Positions 1-9,513 of a DNA stretch of 64,000 nucleotides are shown in pieces. The stretch comes from Cyanidiococcus yangmingshanensis (lineage: Eukaryota > Rhodophyta > Bangiophyceae > Cyanidiales > Cyanidiaceae), in the NCBI GenBank assembly GCA_013995675.1, contig VWRR01000014.1, forward strand, positions 1 through 64,000, read 5' to 3'. Position 1 is the first letter of the stretch; each line of letters begins with the position of its first letter. The translations under genes and the position numbers were made by a program. The notes below the pieces were generated by a model that saw nothing but the letters and a program-made list of their open reading frames with translations, was not told the DNA's origin and ran no database searches.

Positions 1-84
1 CCCCATTCCCCCCATTCCCCCCATTCCCCCCATTCCCCCCATTCCCCCCATTCCCCCCATTCCCCCCATTCCCCCCATTTCTTC
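1..84. repeat. Telomeric repeat array (CCCCCCATT)n
   Basis: About eight near-perfect tandem copies of the 9-mer CCCCCCATT run from base 1 and then degrade around 79-95. The complement, AATGGGGGG, is the telomere repeat known from Cyanidioschyzon merolae. The C-rich strand reads inward from base 1, so base 1 is at or near the physical chromosome end. This is the strongest clue to the organism. Confidence 0.95.
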
Positions 85-97
85 CCATTCCCCCCAA

Positions 98-215
98 TTC
101 ACCACATTCACCACATTCACCACATTCACCTGCTTCATCACATTCCCCCTCATTCACCGCACTCACCACATTCACCACATTCACCACATTCACCACATTC
201 ACTACATCTCTCTTA
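98..215. repeat. Subtelomeric variant 9-mer array (CATTCACCA)n
   Basis: Directly inside the telomere lies a second tandem array of nine-base units of the form CATTCACCA, with a short interruption near 128-165 containing a CATTCCCCC-like unit. It keeps the telomere period and the ATTC core but replaces C-run bases with A, so it looks like degenerate telomere repeat or a diverged variant that expanded on its own. Confidence 0.85.
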
Positions 216-1073
216 TTTCTTTGATTCCACTTAATCTTGCCTTTCCACTGAGTCCTCACTTTTTTTTCCATTTTTTCTACACTCTCCATGCTTTTGCCCG
301 TCTACACACAGCTATTGCAACTTTTTTTCTTTATCTAAATGTTTGTTTCAATATTTTCGAGTCATGATTAGCACTCTGTACTAGGTCCTACGTGTAGGTA
401 TTTTCTCTTTATGATGCGTTATACGGAATTCTTTTTTTTGCTGGGTCGGTTACTGGTTGTTTTTTTATGGTGTTGTTTCTTGTAATTTCTCGTATCAACA
501 GGTTCTCTATCTCTTTCTATCTGAGTCTCGTTTTCTGAGACTCTGTTAATCTCGGCTCTTTATGCGTTTGCAATATCTTTGTTTCGCAGTTATATCTTGC
601 TTGCCTCTGTATGCTTCTGGTCGTAGGTCCACGCATTTTTTTAGTATCCGACATATCTTTTTTTAGGTTTTTGTTTTTTGAGTCTACTCTTCTTTTTAGT
701 TTTAATTTGTAGTTGCTATCTAACGGATGCGCTTTATGTGTTTTCTTTGCACTTTTGCTTCGCTAGGTCCTCACTTTATGTCCCGTTGCTAGTCCGTTTC
801 TTTGGCCTTCTAATTCTGTTGGCTCCCATGAATCCGACGCAATATCTATAGTTCCGCTTGCTCTTCGTAAATGAATCGATATTTTACATCTGTCCTATCG
901 CCTTCTTTTTTTGTCTGTTTCGCTTAATCTGCTAGTAGGCTGCCAACTATGGATGAGCCTCCTTGATTCTTCTGCTACAATGTATACGCTCCCACGACCA
1001 GCTCTTTTCTTCTTACTACAACTTGGGTAGCATAGAGCTTTCCTGGGCAAAATCTGGTCTGGACGATGCTCAC
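216..1073. other. T-rich subtelomeric spacer, no gene seen
   Basis: About 860 bases with strong strand asymmetry: the plus strand is rich in T and TC tracts, with many runs of six or more T. No open frame of useful length and no RNA gene was recognised. It separates the telomere from the first gene. Confidence 0.7.
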
Positions 1074-2126
1074 TTAACCTGGTTTCTTCACAACCTCTTC
1101 GAGCACCGCAATACTTTGGCGTAACTGCTGACGCTCGTCCTCGTCCATATACGGCAGGATCTGCAACGTTTCAAGTACACCGTTCCGGCCCAGCACGCAT
1201 GGGAGCGACAAAAACACATCACTGGATTCGAGACCCTTCAAGGCGCACGCAGCGGTCGAGATGGGCACCACCTTCCGCTGGTCCTGCAGAATCGCCGATA
1301 CAATACTCCCAACTGCACTTCCGATCGCCCAGTTCGTGTAGCCCTTCAGCTCAATGACCTCGTACGCGGCTTGAACAACCTGTTTGTGCACTCGGTCCAC
1401 CAATCCATCAAAGCCTCCATTTGACGAATCCGCTTGGGGAAGCATATCAAAACATTTCCGCAACGGGACGCCGCCAACAGTGATTCCACTCCGATACACA
1501 AACGAAGAGTCGCCATGCTCTCCAAGAACCATCGCCTGAACAGAAATCGGATCAATGCCCAGCGCCTGCGCAATCAGCGTCTGGAAGCGAGATGAATCCA
1601 GGTACGTGCCCGAGCCGATTACCCGATGCCGGGGCAAGCCGCTCATGCGCCAAGCCAGATTCGTCAACAGATCAACCGGATTGCTCACAACGAGAAGCAG
1701 TGTATCCGGCGAGTTCTCCACAAGCGGCGGAATAATATGCTTGAAGAGCTCCGCATTTCTGGCCATGAGCTCGAGACGGCTCTCACCGGGTCGCTGGCGC
1801 ACCCCAGCCGTGATGATGCATACCGTCGAGTGCGCCGTGTCCGCGTATGAGTCTGCAGCGGTTACGCGGGTGCTAGAGAAAGCTCCGCCGTGTTGCAGGT
1901 CCATCACATGTCCTTTGAGCTTGTCCTTCAGAACATCAACCAGCACAAGCTCGCTACAAACACTGCGCGTCAACAGGTTATACGCACAGGCTACCCCAAC
2001 ATCGCCCGCACCAACTATCGTGACCCGTACCGGATACGCGCGCTCGCTTCCTGCGCCAGACGTCTCACTCGTCGCTGTCGCGTCACCAAAAAGACGACCG
2101 CGCAAGTCCACTACTTCTTTCTCCAT
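1074..2126 (-). CDS. L-lactate dehydrogenase
   Basis: NAD-dependent interconversion of pyruvate and L-lactate (EC 1.1.1.27), cytosolic since no presequence is evident. The 350 residues match the usual length of about 320-335 plus a short N-terminal extension. Visible motifs: Rossmann GAGDVG (39-44), NAD-ribose Asp64, the substrate loop QRPGESR (111-117) with Gln111 at the position that selects pyruvate over oxaloacetate, substrate Arg180 in the TYLDSSRF segment, and catalytic His204 in GEHGDSS. The Gln argues against malate dehydrogenase. It starts at an ATG. This is the gene closest to the telomere, about 0.9 kb inside the repeats. Confidence 0.95.
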   Translation of the reverse strand: MEKEVVDLRGRLFGDATATSETSGAGSERAYPVRVTIVGAGDVGVACAYNLLTRSVCSELVLVDVLKDKLKGHVMDLQHGGAFSSTRVTAADSYADTAHSTVCIITAGVRQRPGESRLELMARNAELFKHIIPPLVENSPDTLLLVVSNPVDLLTNLAWRMSGLPRHRVIGSGTYLDSSRFQTLIAQALGIDPISVQAMVLGEHGDSSFVYRSGITVGGVPLRKCFDMLPQADSSNGGFDGLVDRVHKQVVQAAYEVIELKGYTNWAIGSAVGSIVSAILQDQRKVVPISTAACALKGLESSDVFLSLPCVLGRNGVLETLQILPYMDEDERQQLRQSIAVLEEVVKKPG

Positions 2127-2581
2127 TACAGTTTCTCAAGTTGGCGGAGAATCACACGAACAGTGGGACTCTACACAGGTAAGTGCACGTAAACGCAGGC
2201 GATCGGGTGGCAAACGACAACCGCTCTGGAGTACTTTACTGCAGTCTCTGCTCTACGGTCACCAGATCAGTTGCCAAAGTCACCAAGATAAAGAATAGCG
2301 GCCTTTGGCAGCGTGGTTACCAGGAACCAAACCACACTGTCGTTACCAGTAGACGAAGCTCCAGAAGGGCTACAACGGCCTCGATCCCGGCCGAGATGCC
2401 GTTTCGAGACGCCGGCAGCGTCCCCATCGCGGCGTCGCAATCGCGGCCGTACAGAAAGCCCTCGAGGTCGCGCGCATCGCCCGATCTCGATTTCGGCGAC
2501 CAGCGATGGTGGCGGATCCGTGCGTGCTCATAGGCGCGTACTCGTATGCGTGTGCGCGTGCGTGCGCGCACATCCGCCGCC
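2127..2581. other. Spacer upstream of LDH with Z-DNA-like tract
   Basis: GC-rich spacer of about 450 bases. The notable element is a perfect alternating pyrimidine-purine stretch at 2543-2573, made of CG, TG and CA steps. No gene is supported between the LDH start and the small reading frame at 2582. Confidence 0.5.
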
Positions 2582-2818
2582 ATGGCCGCTCGCTGGAATC
2601 AAGAGGCACGCATCGGGGCACTTTTCGACGCGGACGTGATGGGCACAATCGCTGCCCAGGATCCAATCATCCAATCCCTGCTGGACACGTGTCCCGAAGC
2701 GTTTCCAGAAGCCATGTACGACCCTATTCCATCGTCGACAGGTTTTCTTATATATGCGGGCGCTCAACGTTTTTCTAGAAACCATAGGTATCCGCTTTCT
2801 CAACAAAAAGAATCGTGA
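2582..2818 (+). CDS. Hypothetical short reading frame, possibly a first exon
   Basis: A 78-residue frame opens at an ATG in a strong initiation context (GCCGCCATGGCC). It contains acidic and hydrophobic segments such as ALFDADVMGTIAAQDPIIQS that look protein-like, and it stops at 2818. I recognise no family. It could be a small protein, the first exon of a spliced gene (ATAG followed by GTATCC near 2786 resembles a 5' splice site) or a decayed fragment. The following 1.5 kb has open stretches in several frames, none clearly continuing it. Confidence 0.3.
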   Translation: MAARWNQEARIGALFDADVMGTIAAQDPIIQSLLDTCPEAFPEAMYDPIPSSTGFLIYAGAQRFSRNHRYPLSQQKES

Positions 2819-4352
2819 CTAGCCGCAAAAAAAGATATTCCCCGTCGTATTGATCGCGGCCGCCTTGGACCGCTTGCGTCGAATGAGCAGGTTCGAGTCG
2901 GCCCTTGCAATGCTCGGTGTATCTCCTTCGAAATTGTTTGGAGATCCAACAGCCTCCAAGCTTTTTAGGAACGAGACGCGGTCTTCAAAAGACCGAAGAG
3001 GGATCCTTGTCGATGGCTCGCGGCGCTCTCGAAATTGCACAGCGTGTTGGCGCAACTCCGGAACGGCCGTGGAAGCACGCGCATACCGTCACGCTGGCAG
3101 CGACTCGCAGGTCTCGCTCCGTGTATGCAGACATTCGATCGTCATTCCGTTTTGAGGCTCGGCGCTGGGACATGGCCGGGACTCGACACGCCTGATTCGG
3201 GCACAGGATCCCCCTTGTGGGCTGGATGCCTCTCGGATTCGGGAACGGTCCATGCAGCCACCAGGCCCCAGCCTCTCCGATCAGCAGCAGCCTGGCTACC
3301 GGTATCCCGAAAGGCTGGTGCCATGGACTGGGTTGCTGCAGATACGCTTTGGCTCGATCTGCCCGGCATGCGCTGCTCTGGCCAGTCTGCTTGATAACGC
3401 GGCACGCCAGTGATGATGCCGTGCCGGAACGACATAGGGATTCTAGTGCTGACTCAAAACGCAATCTCCGGGTCTGGAATCAAAACAAACGCGCAACAGA
3501 CACAGTTTACTCTCAAAACGATGCGGATGCGTCCATTGGTTTCCGATACCCCTCGGAAGCGTCCATAAACCTTTCGACGCATTCCTGCGGTAAACGCATC
3601 ACGTCGTGGCCTCCGCCGAGAGCCGCGCGCGACGCGACGCCCACACCACCAGTGGCGCCGCATCGCACCGCCACGGTTCGAGACCCAGCCAAGCTGACCA
3701 TCGTTCCAGAAAATTTAGATTCTCCTATAGGCCCTCTTCGGTGCGTAGACATAGCTGACAAGTCAGCGCTGCTCGCCAGTATGCTGCGGAAACAGACACC
3801 ATCAATAAGAGCAGGAGTATTCGCGCCGCAGCCCATGTTCCTCACGAGACGAGTCGGAGCGCCCAGACGCTGCGGTTACGCCACCAGTTCTCGCTGACTA
3901 GGCGAGTCTGCTGGTTTCCGGGGTCCGTAGTCTTCGATCAACCTCGCTGCACTCTGGAAAAAGGTACGCACGAGCAACCAGGACACAACGATCCCTCGAC
4001 CACAACACTTGACTGAGACGGCTCCCAGCCGCGGACGCTGGACAGCCGGGGCCACCCGAGCATCGTTGCGTTCCAGCTTCAAACAGGTCTCGTTCGCTGT
4101 ACGACGCCTGCCGGTCTCACCCCAACGGCCCCTGAACTCGTGTGGCTGCGGAAACGCTACGCGCAAACGACCCAGCAAGCGACTTGGTAACGACTCGGTG
4201 GCGACAGCTGCGGGCTCCTCTGGCTCGGCCCAAGCGGTCTGCCGACACACGGCTGGCTCGCGTTCCAGTCCGCCTCGAACACGGGCGCTGGGGACGACCC
4301 CACCCGAACGTTGCTGCTCGAATGAACCGCTCAAAGTGGCTCCATCTCAGAG
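2819..4352. other. GC-rich region, no gene supported
   Basis: About 1.5 kb of GC-rich DNA with overlapping open frames of 100-225 codons on both strands. They have no recognisable motif, often no ATG, and arginine/serine/proline-rich composition typical of shadow frames in GC-rich DNA. A decayed gene is possible but I cannot support one. Confidence 0.4.
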
Positions 4353-5976
4353 ATGAATCGATCTCTGCTTGATCGTTTGTTTCCTTTTGTGCGAGCCGAG
4401 CTACCTGACCAGGTTGAGTTTTGGCTTGATGAGCACGGTCTCGGTCGGTGTTTTGCGTTCACGCCGCGTTACGGGAACGTGCTCGCAGTGGGTCTCCACG
4501 ACGGCACCATCGCCCTCTACGACCTGGTAACGCGGTCCCTAGCGACCAAACTTCAAGGTCATACAAGTGACGTTTTCTCACTGAATTTTATACCACGCTC
4601 GACCTGGCTGTTGAGCACGTCCCTGGACGGTTCGTTGCGCCTCTGGGATGTGCGGCGCGCCCGCTGCCTCCTATGTGTTCGGTTCGAGGCACAGCTGGCA
4701 CGAGCGGTGCCGCACCCGCGCTTCTATCAGACCCGACTCTGCTGTGTCTCGCAGACCGGCCAGCCAGCGCTGCTTGTGCGGTTGCCCTCCGCGCCTGGTG
4801 AGTACCACGTCACGGAATGTCCAGCTGCCTGGGTGCTCTCGGCTGCAGCCGATCGGACAGGGCTCGCTGGCGCTCAGCAAGACCCGGACCAGGCCGAGCG
4901 ATGTGCTGCTGCAGCTGCGCTTGTGAGCGCGTCGGCCCCAAGTGAACCCGATGCAGGCCAGTCGCTGACGACGCAGCATCGCGTGGGACGGAACGCTCGC
5001 CTGTTGAACGAGCAAAGTGAGCGCGGTGTTGTCGAGCTTCCAGCGACGCTCGCTGGTAGCCCGAATGTCCCTGTGGCCTATCTTGCGGCTGACTTTGACC
5101 GCAGTGGTAACTACGTCGTCGCGCACGCCCCAGAACAGGCCGGACGCATCCAGGTGTACTCCATCGAGCATGCGCTAGACTCGGCCACCGATCCGGTTGG
5201 ACAAGTTCAGCTGGCGGAATCATTCGCGCTCCCGTCTCGGGCTTTTGTGAAGCAAATCCTCTTTGCCGAACGAGGAGATCGGCTCCTTGTCGTTTGCCAT
5301 GACCGGGTCGTCCGCGTCTTTCAATGGGAACCGTCTCAGCCTAGCAAGCTCAGGCTCTGGCGCGAACTCAAAGACCGCGTTTCGTCGATTCAATGGCGCT
5401 GGGCAGTCTTTGCGAGCCAGGATGAGTTTCTGGTGGCTGGGACTGCTGCCAATGCGGATCCATCGCCTCTACGTCTGGGATCTGAACGCCAACCAGTTGG
5501 TGAAACAACTCGAGGGACATCCGAAGGAAGCGCTCAGCATGCTCGCGTATCACGCCAACCTCCATGCACTGCTTGTGCTGACCTACCAGAGTGGCTCCAT
5601 TCAAGTTTACCACAAGACTGTGGCCGAGAACTGGAGCGCCTACGCTCCATCGTTTCGAGAGGTCTCCGAAAATGTCGAGTACGTGGAGGCCGAGGATGAA
5701 TTCGACTTTGATCCCGACGGTAGCAGTGTTTACGATCGTCGCCGCCGAAAACTTTACGCGCCTGCCGATGAGGATGCCATCCTGGTGGACATCACCGGGA
5801 GCCTCGAAAAGGTCGATGCCGCGCACGACGTCCAAAGCCGAGCGCCCTCGTCCTCATCATCTCTGGAGGAGCTCTACTGTTTGCCGGTGGAGATTCCCCC
5901 GGACTTGCCACCCGTGGCGTCTGAAGCATCATGGCTGGCTGAATTTCGAGCCCTGCGAAGAGAGCGAAACACTTGA
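4353..5976 (+). CDS. COMPASS subunit SWD1 / RbBP5-like WD40 protein, frameshifted
   Basis: WD-repeat scaffold of the Set1/MLL (COMPASS) histone H3K4 methyltransferase complex, acting in the nucleus. From the ATG at 4353 the first frame carries WD-like repeats, including LWDVRRARC near residues 100-108. The homology continues in the +1 frame with LYVWDLNANQ, ENWSAYAP and the acidic VEYVEAEDEFDFDP segment that is a hallmark of RbBP5/Swd1. The switch lies at about 5450-5462; reading the GG at 5456-5457 as one G joins the two parts without loss. The first frame alone runs on to 5699 as nonsense. The true stop is at 5974-5976. Total about 540 residues, normal for the family. The shift is a sequence error or a real lesion. 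Confidence 0.85.
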
Positions 5977-6347
5977 ACTGAAGGTTACCCTGAATATCGT
6001 TTCGTAGCTGTTGAGAGCTGTCTGATGGAGAGATTGCGAGCTATACGGTTGAGCCAGCCTCGAGTGTTCCTGAACGAGGTACTCTAGGAGCACTGATTCT
6101 GAAGCAGCGCAGCCGCTTTCGATTTCTCGACCTGGACGAGTGTTTCCCAGAAATGCTTTCGAACGACTGGGCTTCGCTGAGCTGGAACTGTCCTCGGTTT
6201 ACACGGTGATCGTATCGAGATCAGACTTATCGCTGAGCGTCCAAAATCGGCTATGCATCATTCCAGCATGCCCTGCTGGGCTAAGTATCCGGCTTGTAAA
6301 CGAGCGTACATGCCCTTGCCAAGGCGTCAGCCAGATCTACGCCTGGA
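5977..6347. other. Convergent spacer
   Basis: 370 bases between the 3' ends of the SWD1-like gene and sufD. I see no gene, RNA or clear repeat in it. Confidence 0.5.
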
Positions 6348-8159
6348 TCAGTCCCTATTGTCGCCCCGCCAGAGTGCCGTAACACGCTGGGCAATCTCTC
6401 GGAGTAAGCGTTCGAATATCCAGCGTTCCAGGTCAGGGTATGGCACGACTTTCGAGACTTCGCCCACAAATCCATTCATCAAAATCGTTCGCGCCTCATC
6501 CATTGTCGCGCCTCTACTCTGGATGTAGAATAACTCGCTCTCATCCAAGTGAGCTGAGGCAGCACCATGGGTGCACGCCACATCATCGTTCAGGACCTCA
6601 AGGAATGGCATCACATGCACACGAGCCCGGTCACTCAGGACAAGGCTCCGAATCAGTTGATGAGCATCCGTGCCATCAGCCTCTCGTTCAACGTAGATGG
6701 TACCTTTGAAAATAGCTGTGCTTCGGTCGACCACAAGGTTTTTCTGCAATTGACGTGATGCACACTGCGGCACGTGATGACCGATACGCACTTGTACATC
6801 CCCGAGCGCACGATTCTGAAGTAGCGTTAGACCGCTCACATTGCAGGACGCCTCGCGTCCGCAGAGGTCTACGCCAAGGACAATCCGCCGCAAAGCAAGC
6901 GAGTCTACATTCAAGTTGACGACTGAAATTGAAGAACCCTTCTCGCACCGCACCGATAAACCAGTCATGTAATAGATCCGGAGTTGTTCTTGGCGAATGG
7001 CTTCCGAAACTCCCTGCGAGCCCAGCACGCTCAACTTCAATGACGCTTCTGGTTCAAGATGCACGTTCACGCATTCATTCATGAGAGTTGCTGACGTATC
7101 GCTCTTTTCATGGCCTAGTTCCGACTCCAGAGGCACGAAACGCAATGAGACGGAGGCCAACGCTCCGTGATCAAGATACAGAATTAGTCGGGGATGTGCT
7201 GCCACACCAGCGTCTGCCATCTGGACGATTTCAATCATCTTGTCGGTTACACTCCCAGGAGGCAGATAGAGCACAAACACTCCGTCTCCATTAGCAGACA
7301 TGCCCAGATATGCATTAAGCAAGGAGAAAAAATCATTCACTTTCCCAATACCACTTGCGTAGTCGAGCGTCTTTGGTTCCTCACGGAACGGAACCACTCC
7401 TAGTCCAGCCTCAGGAGGCGCATTTCTCACAACTGAGACCAGGCGCTCTTGCAGCACAGCGTCCTTGCATGCACTCAGGTTGTCGGCGAAGGAACCCGAG
7501 GGTAAACACGATCGCTGGGAGTCCACGGAAGAGCTCAGTTCCGGAACTAGCTGACCGTGCAAAAACACAAAGCGCAAGCGCTCTTTCGTTCCATTTCCAC
7601 TCGGCTGACCGCAGATCGAGTCCGCCTTTGCCAGCGTGGCGCGCGCCAACTCAAGTTGCTCTGCTGCCAGCGCCTCTCGAAGGGTTCCCAGCTTGAACCT
7701 AGTCGCCAAAAGCTCACCAATGTCCGTGAAGCGCCAAGTTTCCATTTTGCGGTGAGGAAGTCGTTTTTCGCGGGCAGCGTTTTCCAGTCGCACAAGCGCT
7801 GCGCCACGCAGAGCAGCACAGCAGCCTGTCAGGCTACTCGTCGTTGGGGCCTGGGCCAACAGCGACTCCAGAAATGCAGAGCTCTGCCAAGTGCCAGTAG
7901 CCTGTACTGTCATCGACTGTCCTCCCTCTGCCGCCCTCGAATCATCTGACCCAGCACTCTGGTCGTTCCTACGCATATCAAGTCGCAATAGTTCCGACAG
8001 TCTGGGCTGACCGCAATGCCTCGAGGATCGCCGCCCAAACGCTGAGCGAGTCCTTGCAAAGGGTCGCTCGCCGCACACAGAGAGCTTTTCACCGCTCAAG
8101 CTCAATACTGGTGCGGCGAAAGCCATTTTTTTATCGAAGTTTGATTTGGATGCACTCAT
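6348..8159 (-). CDS. sufD: Fe-S cluster assembly protein SufD, plastid-targeted
   Basis: Component of the SufBCD scaffold that builds iron-sulfur clusters in the plastid. The 603-residue product has a long basic, Ser/Arg-rich N-terminus consistent with a transit peptide. The conserved N-terminal motif LPHRKMETWRFTDIG (134-148) and the C-terminal LEVLNDDVACTHGA and LDESELFYIQSRG are typical of SufD. The ATG at 8159 opens the frame; Met82 is an alternative but would shorten the leader. In red algae SufB and SufC are known to be plastid-encoded, so a nuclear SufD fits. SufS lies 20 kb away in the same window. Confidence 0.93.
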   Translation of the reverse strand: MSASKSNFDKKMAFAAPVLSLSGEKLSVCGERPFARTRSAFGRRSSRHCGQPRLSELLRLDMRRNDQSAGSDDSRAAEGGQSMTVQATGTWQSSAFLESLLAQAPTTSSLTGCCAALRGAALVRLENAAREKRLPHRKMETWRFTDIGELLATRFKLGTLREALAAEQLELARATLAKADSICGQPSGNGTKERLRFVFLHGQLVPELSSSVDSQRSCLPSGSFADNLSACKDAVLQERLVSVVRNAPPEAGLGVVPFREEPKTLDYASGIGKVNDFFSLLNAYLGMSANGDGVFVLYLPPGSVTDKMIEIVQMADAGVAAHPRLILYLDHGALASVSLRFVPLESELGHEKSDTSATLMNECVNVHLEPEASLKLSVLGSQGVSEAIRQEQLRIYYMTGLSVRCEKGSSISVVNLNVDSLALRRIVLGVDLCGREASCNVSGLTLLQNRALGDVQVRIGHHVPQCASRQLQKNLVVDRSTAIFKGTIYVEREADGTDAHQLIRSLVLSDRARVHVMPFLEVLNDDVACTHGAASAHLDESELFYIQSRGATMDEARTILMNGFVGEVSKVVPYPDLERWIFERLLREIAQRVTALWRGDNRD

Positions 8160-9513
8160 CCCTGAAAACTAAAGAAAATCCAAGGGGGAAAGGATAAGTG
8201 CTAACCTGGAAGCGTTTCTTCTCCGGAGAAAAAAAAACAGCCACCGACGCCGAGAACACGTCGGTCAGAGGGCCGCTGCACGCGCCGGACTCGCTTGAGC
8301 GCGTGCCTAGGGCCTGGGAACTCGCGCGGTCGGCATGCTGTCGGAGCCGCCACGAGATCCCTTTAGATGGCCTGAAACGATATAGCACCAGCGACACAGA
8401 CGATAGTGTATTCAGGTGACCCGCCTCGATCCCATAGAGTTCTTCTGTGCCCACAGCTGACATATATCGCGAAAGAGCAGAAAACTGTATCGTGCCTAGC
8501 TCATCGACGTAGCCTCTGCTTCGCTATGGCCCCATACTCTTCGACTTGATGCAAATCGCTCGCGACTGTCTGGTGGGGATTTTAGGAGTATAACCCGAGC
8601 TGTGGCTTCATTCAGATAGAATCTTCTTAGTATTATTTTCAGAATTGGATTTGTCGAATTGCACATCATTTTAAAGCAGAGAAAAAAGAACCATAGAGCG
8701 CCTGCGCTTGCGCTCGGGGCGAATGCGATTGAGCGAGAGCCAGCTATCCCGGGGGTCTTCGCAATCGGGGCTCAAAAACACGGTCCGCCTGCGCGGGCAG
8801 GTCCGGTTTCCTACAAATCCATCCCAACGCGTCATCGCTGGGACAGATTCTCCCGTAGACGTTCCGCGCTAACTGGCGAAAGCCGGTTTTTTGCTGCTGG
8901 GCAGAGAAACAAGCATTCACTGTGAGGCGAATGTATGAATGCGCAACAAGCAGCCGCCGGTGGTCCCTGTCAAAAATCTCTACATATGTGGCGCAAAATG
9001 ACACGAAATCAAGTTATTTTTCTACTTGAGAAGGACGTGCTGAGAGCTTGGCTGCATAGCCCGTCTGATCTTTTCATTTTGGTCGCCTCCAGCACCCCGC
9101 TCGGTTGTATGCTTCTGCTAGCATTTTGAAGTATACCATTCTGGACTGAGCCGTGTCCCCTGCGTGATCCGGAGCATCGTTGGGAGCCTTCCCGACACTC
9201 ATTAAATGAACGCTGATTAAAGCCGAAAAAAAAACCGCGTCATGGTACCAATCGAATGCGAGAAAATCGTGCTGAGGCGCTTCGAGAGTACGATCCTCGG
9301 CTCGGGTCTGGCGAAAGCATTGAACTCGGTGCGCCGAGCGCGCAAGCCCCTAATTAGCGGGATCATCTACTTTGCGAGCAGTAATGACGCTGGGATAAAA
9401 CTTTTTCGGGACAGCTAAGAGCAGCGGTATTCGTGTTTGTGGACTCAGTAGTTATTCCATGTATATCTCTTGCTGAAAAAGCTCAAAACGCGAATTCTAG
9501 CTGGTTAAAACGA
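8160..9513. other. Divergent spacer between sufD and the TBCCD1-like gene
   Basis: About 1.35 kb that must contain two outward promoters. It has A-rich tracts near 8230 and 9225. A minus-strand frame from an ATG at 8463 runs into the start of sufD in a different frame; I cannot tell whether it belongs to the sufD leader. No other gene recognised. Confidence 0.4.

Noticed and set aside
3217-3897. 225-codon plus-strand frame
   Set aside because: It starts at TTG, has no motif and a composition typical of shadow frames in GC-rich DNA; opposing frames of similar length exist.
3876-4334. 152-codon minus-strand frame upstream of SWD1
   Set aside because: Arg/Pro/Ser-rich, no motif; most likely a GC-driven chance frame.
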